This document shows, one piece after another, positions 33,933 to 41,912 of a stretch of DNA of 64,000 nt. The notes below the pieces were generated by a model. It was not told the origin of the DNA. It did no database searches and saw nothing but the letters and a program-made list of their open reading frames with translations. Positions within the stretch are counted from its first letter, which is position 1. Each line of letters begins with the position of its first letter. The stretch spans positions 62,001 to 126,000 of the forward strand of contig JAFIGD010000010.1 in assembly GCA_020831625.1 (NCBI GenBank), written 5' to 3'. Position numbers and translations under genes: made by a program. The stretch is from Verrucomicrobiota bacterium (lineage in GTDB: Bacteria > Verrucomicrobiota > Kiritimatiellia > SS1-B-03-39 > UBA6053).

Positions 33933-34838
33933 ATGAAGTGGACGATTTATGCGTTTTATAAGTTTTTTGATTTCCCGGACTTTGCGGAGGCCCGGGAGGG
34001 TTTGTTGGCGTTTTGCGAGGAGCAGGGGATTTGCGGGAGTGTGCTGCTGGCGGCGGAGGGGGTGAATGGAACCATGGCGGGGTCGGCGGAGGCGATGGAG
34101 GGGTTGATGGCGTATCTGGAGGGGCTGGCGGGACCGATTGAGGTGAAGGCGGCGGTGTCGGATGAGAAGCCGTTTCGGAAAACGAAGGTGAAGCTGAAAT
34201 CGGAGATTGTGCATTTGGGTCGGCCGGATTTGCGGCCGGGGGAGACGGCGGTGGGGCGGTATGTGGAGCCGAAGGATTGGAATGCGCTGATCGCGGAGGC
34301 GGGGGTGCGGGTGATTGACACGCGGAATGATTTCGAGGTGCGGGTGGGGACCTTTGCGGGGGCGGAGAATCCGCATACGGAGAGGTTTTCGGAGTTTCCG
34401 GACTATGTGGAGCAGGCGCTGGATCCGTCGAGGGACAGGAAGGTGGCGATGTTCTGCACGGGGGGCATCCGCTGCGAAAAAGCGACGGCGCATTTGCTGG
34501 AGCAGGGGTTTGAGGAGGTGTACCACCTCAAGGGCGGGATTTTGAAGTATTTGGAGGAGGTGCCCGAGGCGGAGAGTCTGTGGCGGGGGGAGTGCTTTGT
34601 GTTCGATGACCGGGTGACGGTGAATCATCGGCTGGAGCCCGGCGAGACGGAGTGCTGCCGGGGGTGTTGGAATCCGCTGCGGCCGGAGGATAAGCTGGAT
34701 CCGCGCTACGAGGCAGGGGTCAGTTGTCCGCTGTGCTTTGACCGCAAATCGCCGGAGCGGCTGGCGGCGGCGCGTGAGCGCGAGCGGCAGCGGGTGTTGG
34801 CGCTTGAGCGGGCGGCAGCGGCGGCGGGAAACGGGTGA
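33933..34838 (+). CDS. trhO: tRNA uridine(34) hydroxylase, rhodanese-related (TrhO/YceA)
   Basis: 301 residues. The N-terminal UPF0176 region (YAFYKFFDFPDFAEAREGLL, VLLAAEGVNGTMAGS) leads to a rhodanese domain (VIDTRNDFEVRVGTFAGAENP) with catalytic Cys in MFCTGGIRCEKATAHL. A C-terminal zinc-like set of Cys (CCRGCWNP and CPLCFDRK) is present. It hydroxylates U34 of tRNAs. I use the ATG at 33933, preceded by GGGGGA. Two other in-frame starts lie 9-12 bases upstream. Confidence 0.93.
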   Translation: MKWTIYAFYKFFDFPDFAEAREGLLAFCEEQGICGSVLLAAEGVNGTMAGSAEAMEGLMAYLEGLAGPIEVKAAVSDEKPFRKTKVKLKSEIVHLGRPDLRPGETAVGRYVEPKDWNALIAEAGVRVIDTRNDFEVRVGTFAGAENPHTERFSEFPDYVEQALDPSRDRKVAMFCTGGIRCEKATAHLLEQGFEEVYHLKGGILKYLEEVPEAESLWRGECFVFDDRVTVNHRLEPGETECCRGCWNPLRPEDKLDPRYEAGVSCPLCFDRKSPERLAAARERERQRVLALERAAAAAGNG

Positions 34839-34890
34839 GGAATGTTTATGGCGGGTTAACGGTTCAGCCCGCCGGGCCGAGTACTTGCGC

Positions 34891-35021
34891 TTCGGTGAGA
34901 CAGATGGTCGACAGCAGGTGGGGATTCAACCACGGATGAACACGGATGAACACGGATAGACACGGACGCTTGAACGCTGAAGTTCTTGAGAAAGAAGGAG
35001 CTCTTTATTCCGCTTTTTCAT
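34891..35021. repeat. Direct repeat A flanking a small gene
   Basis: About 130 bases, nearly identical to 35564-35687 in the same orientation. Both start TTCGGTG, share AGCAGGTGGGGATTCAACC, carry the short repeat ACGGATGAACACGG (an extra ten-base unit here) and end TTGAGAAAGAAGGAGC then CTTTATTCCGC. An unshared 17-base insert (from about 35022) precedes a shared CATCATCCTTAT (35036-35046). Confidence 0.85.
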
Positions 35022-35043
35022 CAACCCCAACATCCCATCATCC

Positions 35044-35523
35044 TTATGAAACCCATTTGCTTGTATCTTCGTAATCGATTATCCATTCGCCGTTTACTTT
35101 CTTTACGCTGTAGATTTTTCCTCCTCCAGTCAAAGGATCTTGAACAACTCCAGTAGTTACCTCCACATGGGTTTCCGACAAAACGGTTATCAATAGAATG
35201 GGCTCCGCATTATCAATTTTGTTAATCGCGGTCACGATTTTTACAACATCCTCAACGCTGACACTTATTATCTTCCCGCTGACTTCAACGCCATGAACGG
35301 TAATGCTTTGAAAAATTTGGGATACGGCGCTGAAATCGTCAATCGGCATTCCGATATTTTCCTCTGTGTAAAGAACCCCGTCTTTCAGAGTGAAGTACTT
35401 GCTCGAAGCCTGCTTTAAGCCAACCCGCCAGCCTGAGAAAAAAACGAAAATACCCAGGCAAAAGGTTACAGAAGATATAACCAGTCTCTTTCTGTATTTC
35501 GGTATGGGGTTTAAATTTTTCAT
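35044..35523 (-). CDS. Hypothetical membrane-anchored protein between direct repeats
   Basis: 159 residues. A single N-terminal helix (LVISSVTFCLGIFVFFSGW) is followed by a hydrophilic, probably extracytoplasmic domain with beta-rich character (GKIISVSVEDVVKIVTAIN, HVEVTTGVVQDPLTGG). It is AT-richer than the surroundings and bracketed on both sides by ~130-base direct repeats. No family recognised. The stop is right at repeat A. Possibly a small cassette or duplication product. Confidence 0.6.
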   Translation of the reverse strand: MKNLNPIPKYRKRLVISSVTFCLGIFVFFSGWRVGLKQASSKYFTLKDGVLYTEENIGMPIDDFSAVSQIFQSITVHGVEVSGKIISVSVEDVVKIVTAINKIDNAEPILLITVLSETHVEVTTGVVQDPLTGGGKIYSVKKVNGEWIIDYEDTSKWVS

Positions 35524-35563
35524 TGCGATCGTCGCGCATCACTCGCCCGAGGGAGCCTCGCTG

Positions 35564-35687
35564 TTCGGTGCGACAGCTGGTCGGCAGCAGGTGGGGATTC
35601 AACCACGGATGAACACGGATGGACACGGATGCATGAACGCTGAAGTTCTTGAGAAAGAAGGAGCACTTTATTCCGCGTTTTCATCAT
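35564..35687. repeat. Direct repeat B flanking a small gene
   Basis: Second copy of the repeat at 34891-35021, about 673 bases downstream. It lacks one ten-base ATGAACACGG unit and has a few substitutions. Confidence 0.85.
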
Positions 35688-36130
35688 CCTTATATTGAAT
35701 TTCTTGTTGTTTTTTCTGCTTTATGTCCTGATTCAGAAACAACTGCAAGGAAAAATGAAAAACGAGAGGGGGGCCAAGGGAACCGTTTCGTGACGCAATT
35801 GCTCTGAAATATTCGCTTGCACCCCATCCGGGGCGCCGGAGCGTTTATCAACGTTATCCCAAGGCTGCGGTCGTTCCTCCCTTGCCTTGGGCTATGCGCT
35901 TTGCCCCCGTCCGGGGGCGTGAGACCCGGGGAGGTGGGGTTCTGGTATGGTGTTGTGATGGGATTTCCAGTAGGATCTTATGAATCGTGATCGAAATGGG
36001 TGTTTTTGCGATCAGGATTACGATTACGATTACGATTACGAAGAAAATCCGGTTTGGTTGCGGATGTAATCTGCTTTAGGGCATCCCTCAATACCCATTC
36101 CCCCCGCCGCCGGGTCAAAAGGTTGAGGCG
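35688..36130. repeat. Gene-free segment: palindromes and GATTAC hexamers
   Basis: Contains ACCCCATCCGGGGCG near 35821-35835, an inverted repeat CCCAAGGC (35858-35865) with GCCTTGGG (35884-35891), and GCCCCCGTCCGGGGGC at 35903-35918, all in about 100 bases. At about 36013-36042 there are four or more tandem GATTAC units, kin to the GATTAA runs at 39301 and 56713. The layout resembles the terminal palindromes that accompany REP-associated transposases; no transposase is present here. Confidence 0.6.
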
Positions 36131-36742
36131 TCAACCTTTAAGGCTGGCCATGTACGCGTTAACCGTGGCGGTGATTTCGGCAAGCGTGTGTTTGGGCGGC
36201 TGGCATCTTTCGGCCCAGGATCTGCCGGGATGAAGTTCGTCCCAGGAGGGTCGTTTCCCTTTGTACCTTCCGCCGCCGGGATCATGGTTTCCGAATCCGT
36301 CAACAACCTGGTTCCAAAGCGGATTGAACTTTTGGATCACAAGTGTTTCACCGAGGGATATCCAAATGTCGTCCACGACCAGCGCGCGGTACGTGAAGTC
36401 TTTCAGCTCGAGGGATTTGACGGCCTCGATGGTCTTTTTGTGTTCAATCAGCCTTTTTGACAGTGCGGTTGAGTCGAGCGAGGCATCCAGATCTTTGCCT
36501 TTGCGCCCGCCTTTCGGGATGGCTTTGCCCACATAAATCGGGAAGCGGGCCAGCGGTCGGTTCAGTTGACTTAACGGTTCGTATAGCTGAAAAGGGCCGG
36601 AATAATAGATGGCGTATATTCCCGCGCCGGGTGTACTCTCCACATCGCCCAAAGGTTGCGGTTCACTTTCCAGCAGGGCCTCAACGATGCTTTTTCCAAG
36701 ATTTATTTTAGAGAGCGGATTGAAAATTGGCGGGGTTTTCAT
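36131..36742 (-). CDS. Eco29kI-type restriction endonuclease (GIY-YIG)
   Basis: 203 residues from ATG 36742. The GIY-YIG nuclease core is clear: GAGIYAIYYSGPF with the first Tyr pair, then FPIYVGKAIPKGGRKGKD (YVG, and a catalytic Arg further on in SKRLIEHKK). The Eco29kI relatives cut CCGCGG; the target here is inferred, not read. The gene overlaps the 3' end of its methyltransferase by 35 bases, so expression is coupled and the endonuclease follows the methyltransferase. Confidence 0.85.
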   Translation of the reverse strand: MKTPPIFNPLSKINLGKSIVEALLESEPQPLGDVESTPGAGIYAIYYSGPFQLYEPLSQLNRPLARFPIYVGKAIPKGGRKGKDLDASLDSTALSKRLIEHKKTIEAVKSLELKDFTYRALVVDDIWISLGETLVIQKFNPLWNQVVDGFGNHDPGGGRYKGKRPSWDELHPGRSWAERCQPPKHTLAEITATVNAYMASLKG

Positions 36743-37880
36743 GCGTTTTATTGAGATGCGAATGGATCGATGCCGCCACGGTCTGCGCAAGGCGGACCGG
36801 GACCGCGTTTCCAAGCTGTCGCATACTTTCTGTCCATGATCCAGAAAAAATATAGGAATCGGGAAATGTTTGAATGCGGGCTGATTCCCGCACCGAAAAA
36901 TACCGGACCTGATCATTATCATCCCTCAGCATATTTTCGCCGCCGGGCACGCCGTGGTTCCCCGCCTTGAGGGCTTTGGCGGGTTCATCCCATGCGCTGC
37001 CGGTGTGGCCCGGATACGATTTGGCCCCGGGTTGGAGCGCATGGTTTTGAAATTTGGTGTTTTGATTCGGATGCGGGAGGCCTTTCAGAGCGTCCCGGAC
37101 GGTGTTCCATCTGTCCCGGATTTTGAAAAGCGCGGGTTCGCTTTGAAGGCGGAGGATTCTGGAATTCAGACGCGACGGTGTGTCGCGGGCCGGGGGCAGA
37201 CCGTGTTGTTTCCAGTATTCTCCGGTGACAAATTTTTGCCGCAGCAACTCATCCTGCGAATGGGTCGGTGACGGAAAAAACCACTCGGTGTTTAAGTCAG
37301 ACCGGAGGCCGATGAAAAAGACTCTGTGGCGTCTTTGAGGCACCCCGAAGTCGGCGGCGTCGGCCAGATGGATGTAGACCTGATAGGTCAGGCTGTCGGT
37401 CAGGCGGGTTTTGGAGGAGTGGTGTTTCTGGAGGCGCTGGAGATTCACGTCCCAGGGCAGATTTTGTGACACCGGAAATTCCGGGTAGGTCAACTGCAGG
37501 CGGATAAATTCGACATAGTTGCTGAAGGACTGGCGGAGGAGCCCCCGGACGTTTTCAAACATGAAGGCTTTGGGGCGGAGTTCCTTCACGGCCCGCACGG
37601 CCTGGGGGAACATGTCCCGGGTGTCGTCGTAGCCTCTGGCCTTGCCGCCGATGGAAAAAGGCTGGCAGGGCGGTCCGCCGGCCACCAGGTCCACGTGGCC
37701 CATTTCGCCGAACTGGATTTCCCTCACATCGGATTCGAGCAAATTCCACTGCGGGCGGTTTAACCGCAGGGTTGCGCAGGCGTCGCGGTTGCGTTCGACC
37801 AGCGCGACATGTTCAAAGCCTGCGGCTTCCAATCCAAGCGCGAGGCCGCCCGCCCCGGAAAAGAGTTCAATTGATTTCAT
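36708..37880 (-). CDS. DNA cytosine-5 methyltransferase (Eco29kI-type)
   Basis: 390 residues from ATG 37880. All C5-methyltransferase landmarks are in order: motif I IELFSGAGGLALGLEAAGF, motif IV GGPPCQPFS with the catalytic Cys, motif VI ENVRG, motif VIII PQRRHRVFF, a variable recognition region about 190-320, and motif X near the end (LGNAVPVRLAQTVA). It protects host DNA from the adjacent endonuclease. An upstream in-frame start at 37901 exists but gives no better ribosome site. Confidence 0.93.
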   Translation of the reverse strand: MKSIELFSGAGGLALGLEAAGFEHVALVERNRDACATLRLNRPQWNLLESDVREIQFGEMGHVDLVAGGPPCQPFSIGGKARGYDDTRDMFPQAVRAVKELRPKAFMFENVRGLLRQSFSNYVEFIRLQLTYPEFPVSQNLPWDVNLQRLQKHHSSKTRLTDSLTYQVYIHLADAADFGVPQRRHRVFFIGLRSDLNTEWFFPSPTHSQDELLRQKFVTGEYWKQHGLPPARDTPSRLNSRILRLQSEPALFKIRDRWNTVRDALKGLPHPNQNTKFQNHALQPGAKSYPGHTGSAWDEPAKALKAGNHGVPGGENMLRDDNDQVRYFSVRESARIQTFPDSYIFSGSWTESMRQLGNAVPVRLAQTVAASIHSHLNKTHENPANFQSAL

Positions 37881-37915
37881 TCTTTTTGTATGACAAATCA
37901 CGCGGCTAAAAACAA
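37881..37915 (-). promoter_or_regulatory. Possible leaderless promoter of the methyltransferase gene
   Basis: Minus strand: TTGTTT (37915-37910), 17 bases, CATACA (37892-37887), then six bases to the ATG. The -10 matches poorly, but the geometry repeats that of other promoters in this window and no ribosome site is present. Confidence 0.35.
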
Positions 37916-37939
37916 TACATAAGTTTCATAAAAATGAAA

Positions 37940-39145
37940 TCAGGCGGTTCGGCCCTCTTTTTGGGGAGTGGCGGGTGTTGGGGTTGCGGCGGCGTGGAGC
38001 ATGCCGAAGAGCATGAGGTAGTTCATGAAGATTTCGCTGTTGCCGAAGTTGTATTCGACGATGCCGTTGAGGAGGAGGGCGAGGACGGCGCAGGCGAGGG
38101 CGCCGCGGAGGAGGCGGAGTTCGCGGGGGGCGGGGCGGAAGGCGGTCCAGAGGGTGTAGAGCATCCAGAGGGTCCACCAGGCGACCCCGTGCCAGCCGAG
38201 TTCGAGGCGGATCTGCAGGAGGTTGTTGTGGAGGTGGCGGAGGCGGTCTTCGAGGTGGTAGCGCTCGTTGCGGGGGAGGTCGGCGTTGACGTGGTCGATG
38301 ATGGTGCGGAAGTCCTCGTGTTCGCTGGCGTTGAAGCCCATGCCGTAGGGGTACTGGGGCAGGAGGCGGGGGGCGACGGCCTCCCAGAGGGTGTAGCGGC
38401 CGCCGTGGCGGGGGCTGAGGTTGTCGCGGATGTTGTCGAGGCGGGCGCGGACGAAGGGGAGGGAGGCGGCGAAGGCACCGATGAGGATCATGCCGATGAG
38501 GGTTTTCCACTGGCGGCTCCAGAGGGTCCATACCGGGAGGACGAGGAGGGTGGCAAGCCAGACGCCGCGTTTGTTGTGGAGGAGGATGCCGGCGGTGATG
38601 AGGAGGAGCAGCAGGAGGAGGCCGGCGAGGCCGGGGCGGCGGGATTCGGCGCGGTGGCCGAGGAGGAGGAAGAGGGTGATCATGTAGACCTGAGGGGCGG
38701 TCATGTTGCCGGTGTGGAAGAGGGGGGTGCCGGCGCGGACTTCGAGGGGGACGCGGACGAGGTCGTAGAGGGAGAGGATGACGATGCCGAGGAGGGCGGC
38801 GCGGATGAGGCGGAGGAGCTGCGCACGGCGGTCCAGTCCGTTGCAGGCGAGGGGCACGGTGAAGATGAGGGGGAAGAGGAGGAGGCGGTTGAGTTTGCTG
38901 AGGGTGTTGTCGGGCCGGACGGAGTAAAATACGCTGGCGAGGAGGATGAGGGCGAAGCCGGCGGCGAGGAGGATTTCCGGGCGGTTGAGCTGAACCCGGC
39001 CGCGGAGGGCGAGAACCAGTCCCCAAACTCCGGCGATGTAGAGGGGGACCTGGCCGAGGGCGTTGCTGACCGGCAGGAGGATGAAGCCGAGACAGAGGAG
39101 GTCGGTGAGGGTGATGGATTTGGCCGGGCGGGTGAGGAGGGACAT
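37940..39145 (-). CDS. O-antigen ligase/polymerase family membrane protein
   Basis: 401 residues with ten or more hydrophobic helices and the Wzy_C/WaaL-type periplasmic loop in the middle (RARLDNIRDNLSPRHGGRYTLWEAV region with GMGFNASEHEDF and HLHNNLLQIRLELG, the usual RY..W and H-N-x-x-L pattern). It links or polymerises surface polysaccharide on the periplasmic side. The start 39145 is the first ATG inside the hydrophobic frame; upstream codons up to 39511 translate tandem repeats and are not protein-like. Confidence 0.82.
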   Translation of the reverse strand: MSLLTRPAKSITLTDLLCLGFILLPVSNALGQVPLYIAGVWGLVLALRGRVQLNRPEILLAAGFALILLASVFYSVRPDNTLSKLNRLLLFPLIFTVPLACNGLDRRAQLLRLIRAALLGIVILSLYDLVRVPLEVRAGTPLFHTGNMTAPQVYMITLFLLLGHRAESRRPGLAGLLLLLLLITAGILLHNKRGVWLATLLVLPVWTLWSRQWKTLIGMILIGAFAASLPFVRARLDNIRDNLSPRHGGRYTLWEAVAPRLLPQYPYGMGFNASEHEDFRTIIDHVNADLPRNERYHLEDRLRHLHNNLLQIRLELGWHGVAWWTLWMLYTLWTAFRPAPRELRLLRGALACAVLALLLNGIVEYNFGNSEIFMNYLMLFGMLHAAATPTPATPQKEGRTA

Positions 39146-39158
39146 GGGGAATGGAAGA

Positions 39159-39300
39159 GTGACGAGTGACGAGTGACGAATGACGAGTGGGGGGGGAGTG
39201 ACGAGTGGGGGAGTGACGAGTGACGAATGACGAGTGACGAGTGGGGGGAGTGACGAGTGACGAATGACGAGTGACGAGTGGGGGGAGTGACGAGTGGGGG
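39159..39300. repeat. Tandem RTGACGA heptamer array, first
   Basis: Many copies of GTGACGA or ATGACGA interrupted by G-runs (GTGGGGGG), forming a higher-order unit. It sits between the O-antigen ligase start and the hexamer array. Similar arrays occur at 56591-56643 and 59153-59341. Confidence 0.9.
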
Positions 39301-39360
39301 GATTAAGATTAAGATTAAGATTAAGATTAAGATTAAGATTAAGATTACGATTACGATTAG
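39301..39360. repeat. Tandem GATTAA hexamer array, first
   Basis: Seven GATTAA units (39301-39342), then two GATTAC and one GATTAG. A matching run of seven GATTAA lies at 56713-56754. GATTAC units are also at about 36013-36042. Confidence 0.95.
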
Positions 39361-39363
39361 GAT

Positions 39364-40581
39364 TTAATGGGGGAAGAGGAGGTCTCGGGCGGTGAAGGGA
39401 GTTGGGAGGGCGGGGGGACGGGAGGGATTGGTTCCGTCCCGGAAGGGCGGGGCGGCGGCGAGGGGGGCGGGAATAAGAATGCGGGTGGCTCCGGTGCGGG
39501 TTCCGATCCATTCGTGGCCGGGCAGGTCATGGCGGATCCAGTTGCGGAGGGTTTCGGCGTCGGTGTGGACGAGCATCCAGGTGACATCGCGGGGGAAGAG
39601 ATGTACGCGCCAGGATTCGGGCGACTGTGGATGGGGCGGAGGGCGGGTGGACAGTCGGGGTATGAGGGCCATGTCGGCCTGTCCGCGTTCCAGCAGTCTT
39701 TGGATGAAGGCGGCGCGGAGGTCGGCGGGGGTCGGGGCCTCGGGCAGCAGGCGGAGTCGGCGGATGAGATCCGGCGGGAGGTCGGGGGGATTCTGATCGG
39801 GGGGGCGGACCCATTCGACTTCGGCAAAGAGGTTGGTGAATGTCTGTTGGACGGTGTCCCAGGTGAGGGAGACGCGGATGACGGCGCGTCCGCGGGAGCC
39901 GGGGCGGATGCGGTAGCGGCTTCCGTTGTCCAGAGGGATGACAGCGGGGTTGGCGGACGCGGGTTCAATGAAGAGGGGGATGTCGGGGAAGGTGCGGCTC
40001 CAGGCGGAGGGGTCGGCGCCTTCGGGCAGGGCGAGGATGGGGAGGTCGGGGGAGGCGCGGAGTTCGGCGAGGATGTTCTGGAGGCTGTCTTCGGGCGGGA
40101 GAATGCGGAGGGGGCGGAGCAGCGGGGGCGGGACGCGCATCGGGGTGTCGGCGGGGAGCAGCCCGAGGACGGTGAGTTCGGGGCCGTCGGGGTGACGGAG
40201 TTGGCGGAGCGGGGGAATGGGGACCTCCGCTTCCGGATACTGGGGCAGGATGCCGACATTCAGGAGGGTCCAGGGGAGCGGGCTGCTTTCGAAAACGGAT
40301 GGGCCCCGGGTTTGGAGGAGTTCGAGGCCGGGGATGAGGACATCGGGGGTGCGGAGGGAGTCGGGCGCGTCGGGGAGAATGCTGCCGCCGATGTCGATCC
40401 AATATCCGTCGGGGGCCTGGCGCTGGATGTGGGTGATGACCCCGGGGCGGCCGGGGGCTTCCCGGCCGGCGGGGAGGATGCCGCCGGTGTCGCCGGAGAC
40501 CCAGAGGGTGAGTTGCACGGGCCGCGCGGAGGCGGTCAGGGCGCAGAGGAACAGGAGAAGGCCTAGTCCTGAGCGCTTCAC
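39364..40581 (-). CDS. Secreted protein, degenerate 5'-nucleotidase-like
   Basis: 405 residues from a GTG start at 40581, right after the aminotransferase stop and behind a GGGGGG ribosome site. Signal peptide: MKRSGLGLLLFLCALTASA. The next residues, PVQLTLWVSGDTGGILPAG and GVITHIQRQAPDGYWIDIGGSIL, line up by pattern with the start of UshA-type 5'-nucleotidases (TNDTHG and DAGD). Here the metal ligands are changed to GDTGG and DIGG, so activity is unlikely. The rest is Pro-rich and low in similarity. Alternative: an unrelated lipoprotein-like factor. Confidence is moderate on the fold. Confidence 0.5.
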   Translation of the reverse strand: MKRSGLGLLLFLCALTASARPVQLTLWVSGDTGGILPAGREAPGRPGVITHIQRQAPDGYWIDIGGSILPDAPDSLRTPDVLIPGLELLQTRGPSVFESSPLPWTLLNVGILPQYPEAEVPIPPLRQLRHPDGPELTVLGLLPADTPMRVPPPLLRPLRILPPEDSLQNILAELRASPDLPILALPEGADPSAWSRTFPDIPLFIEPASANPAVIPLDNGSRYRIRPGSRGRAVIRVSLTWDTVQQTFTNLFAEVEWVRPPDQNPPDLPPDLIRRLRLLPEAPTPADLRAAFIQRLLERGQADMALIPRLSTRPPPHPQSPESWRVHLFPRDVTWMLVHTDAETLRNWIRHDLPGHEWIGTRTGATRILIPAPLAAAPPFRDGTNPSRPPALPTPFTARDLLFPH

Positions 40582-40582
40582 G

Positions 40583-41779
40583 TTATCCCCCCAGAACCTC
40601 GCAGATCGCGTCACAGAGCGGGTTGAGGGCGGTGTCGGTGATGCCGGCGACGTTGATGCGTCCGCCTTTGACGATGTAGATGCTGTATTCTTCGCGGAGG
40701 CGGCGGACCTGCTCATCGGTGAGTCCGCTGAAGGAGAACATGCCGTTCTGGCGGGTGATGAAACTGAAATCGCGGTCCAGGCCGCGTTCTTGGAGTCCGT
40801 CGACGAGTTTTTGACGGAGGGAGTGGATGCGTTCGCGCATGGCGGCGAGTTCGGTGTCCCATTCGGTCCGCAGTTCGGGGTCGTGCAGAATGGTTTCGAC
40901 GATGGCGCCGCCGTGGCGGGGCGGATTGGAGTAATTGCTGCGGATGGCGGTTTTGACGTGGCTGAAGGCGGCCTCGGCGGCTTCGGCGCTTTGGGCGGTG
41001 AGGGTGAAGGCACCGGTGCGTTCGTTGTAGAGTCCGAAATTTTTGGAGCAGGAGGAGGAAATGACGGTTTCGAGCCCGCGTTCGGCGAAGAGCAGGAGGG
41101 GGGCGCGGTCGCTTTCGACGGAGACGCCGAAGCCCTGGTAGGCGAAATCGAAGAAGGGGAGCCAGCCGCGTTTTTCGGCGATGTCGGCGATGCGGAGCCA
41201 TTGTTCGGGAGAGGGGTCGACGCCGGTGGGGTTGTGGCAGCAGACGTGCAGGAGGACGATGTCGGTGGCGGGGATTTCCTCGAGGCAGTGGAAGAGGGCC
41301 TCGGCGTCGAGTCCCCGGGTGTCGGCGTTGTAGTAGGGGTATTCTTTGACGTTGAAGCCGGCGGCGGTGAAGATGGCTTTGTGATTGGCCCAGGTGGGAT
41401 TGCTGACCCAGACGGTGGCTCCGGGGCGGAAGGCGCTGAGAAAATCGGCACCGACTCGAAGACCGCCGGTGCCGCCGGGGGTCTGTGCGGTTTTGGCGCG
41501 GCCTTCCTGGATCAGGGGATGATGTCCGCCGAAGAGGAGGTCCTGAACGCCGCGGGCATAGGCGGGGGAGCCGGAAATGGGGAGGTAGCTTTTGGTGAGT
41601 TCGGTTTCAAGGAGGCGGAGTTCGGCCCGTTTGACGGATTCGAGGACGGGGGTTTTTCCGCGGGCATCCATGAACACGCCGACGCCCAAATTGATTTTTT
41701 TGGGATTGGGGTCGGCTTTAAATGCGTCGGTGAGACCGAGAATGGCATCGGGCGGTGCGGGGGAAATCGTTTCGAACAT
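40583..41779 (-). CDS. Aromatic/aspartate aminotransferase (class I)
   Basis: 398 residues from ATG 41779 (MFETISPAPPDAILGLTDAF), the typical AspC/TyrB opening with NPKKINLGVGVFMD. PLP lysine is in SSSCSKNFGLYNERTG and the phosphate/substrate Arg in NYSNPPRHGG and GRINVAGI. CCHNPTGVDPSPEQW is characteristic. It makes aspartate or aromatic amino acids from 2-oxo acids. I cannot separate AspC from TyrB here. The secreted-protein gene follows with no gap. Confidence 0.9.
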   Translation of the reverse strand: MFETISPAPPDAILGLTDAFKADPNPKKINLGVGVFMDARGKTPVLESVKRAELRLLETELTKSYLPISGSPAYARGVQDLLFGGHHPLIQEGRAKTAQTPGGTGGLRVGADFLSAFRPGATVWVSNPTWANHKAIFTAAGFNVKEYPYYNADTRGLDAEALFHCLEEIPATDIVLLHVCCHNPTGVDPSPEQWLRIADIAEKRGWLPFFDFAYQGFGVSVESDRAPLLLFAERGLETVISSSCSKNFGLYNERTGAFTLTAQSAEAAEAAFSHVKTAIRSNYSNPPRHGGAIVETILHDPELRTEWDTELAAMRERIHSLRQKLVDGLQERGLDRDFSFITRQNGMFSFSGLTDEQVRRLREEYSIYIVKGGRINVAGITDTALNPLCDAICEVLGG

Positions 41780-41912
41780 GAAGGGCGTCCTGTGGGGTGG
41801 GGTTGTGTTGCGTGTTCTTTCTATGAGGTTTCGCGGAATTTGGCAAGCGGTTTGCAGGCCGGCCGTTATTTTCAGGGATGGCATTTTGAAAAATATGGGG
41901 TATGGGTAAGCC

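Noticed and set aside
37934-39169. Plus-strand frame of 411 codons opposite the O-antigen ligase
   Set aside because: Extreme Glu/Ala/Gly/Asp composition, no motifs, and the minus-strand membrane protein is clear.
39159-39300. Heptamer arrays as CRISPR
   Set aside because: Units are 7 bases, without spacers, and no cas gene is present.
39146-39511. N-terminal extension of the O-antigen ligase
   Set aside because: It translates the heptamer and hexamer arrays as Asn-Leu and His-Ser-Ser-Leu-Val repeats and is not part of the protein.
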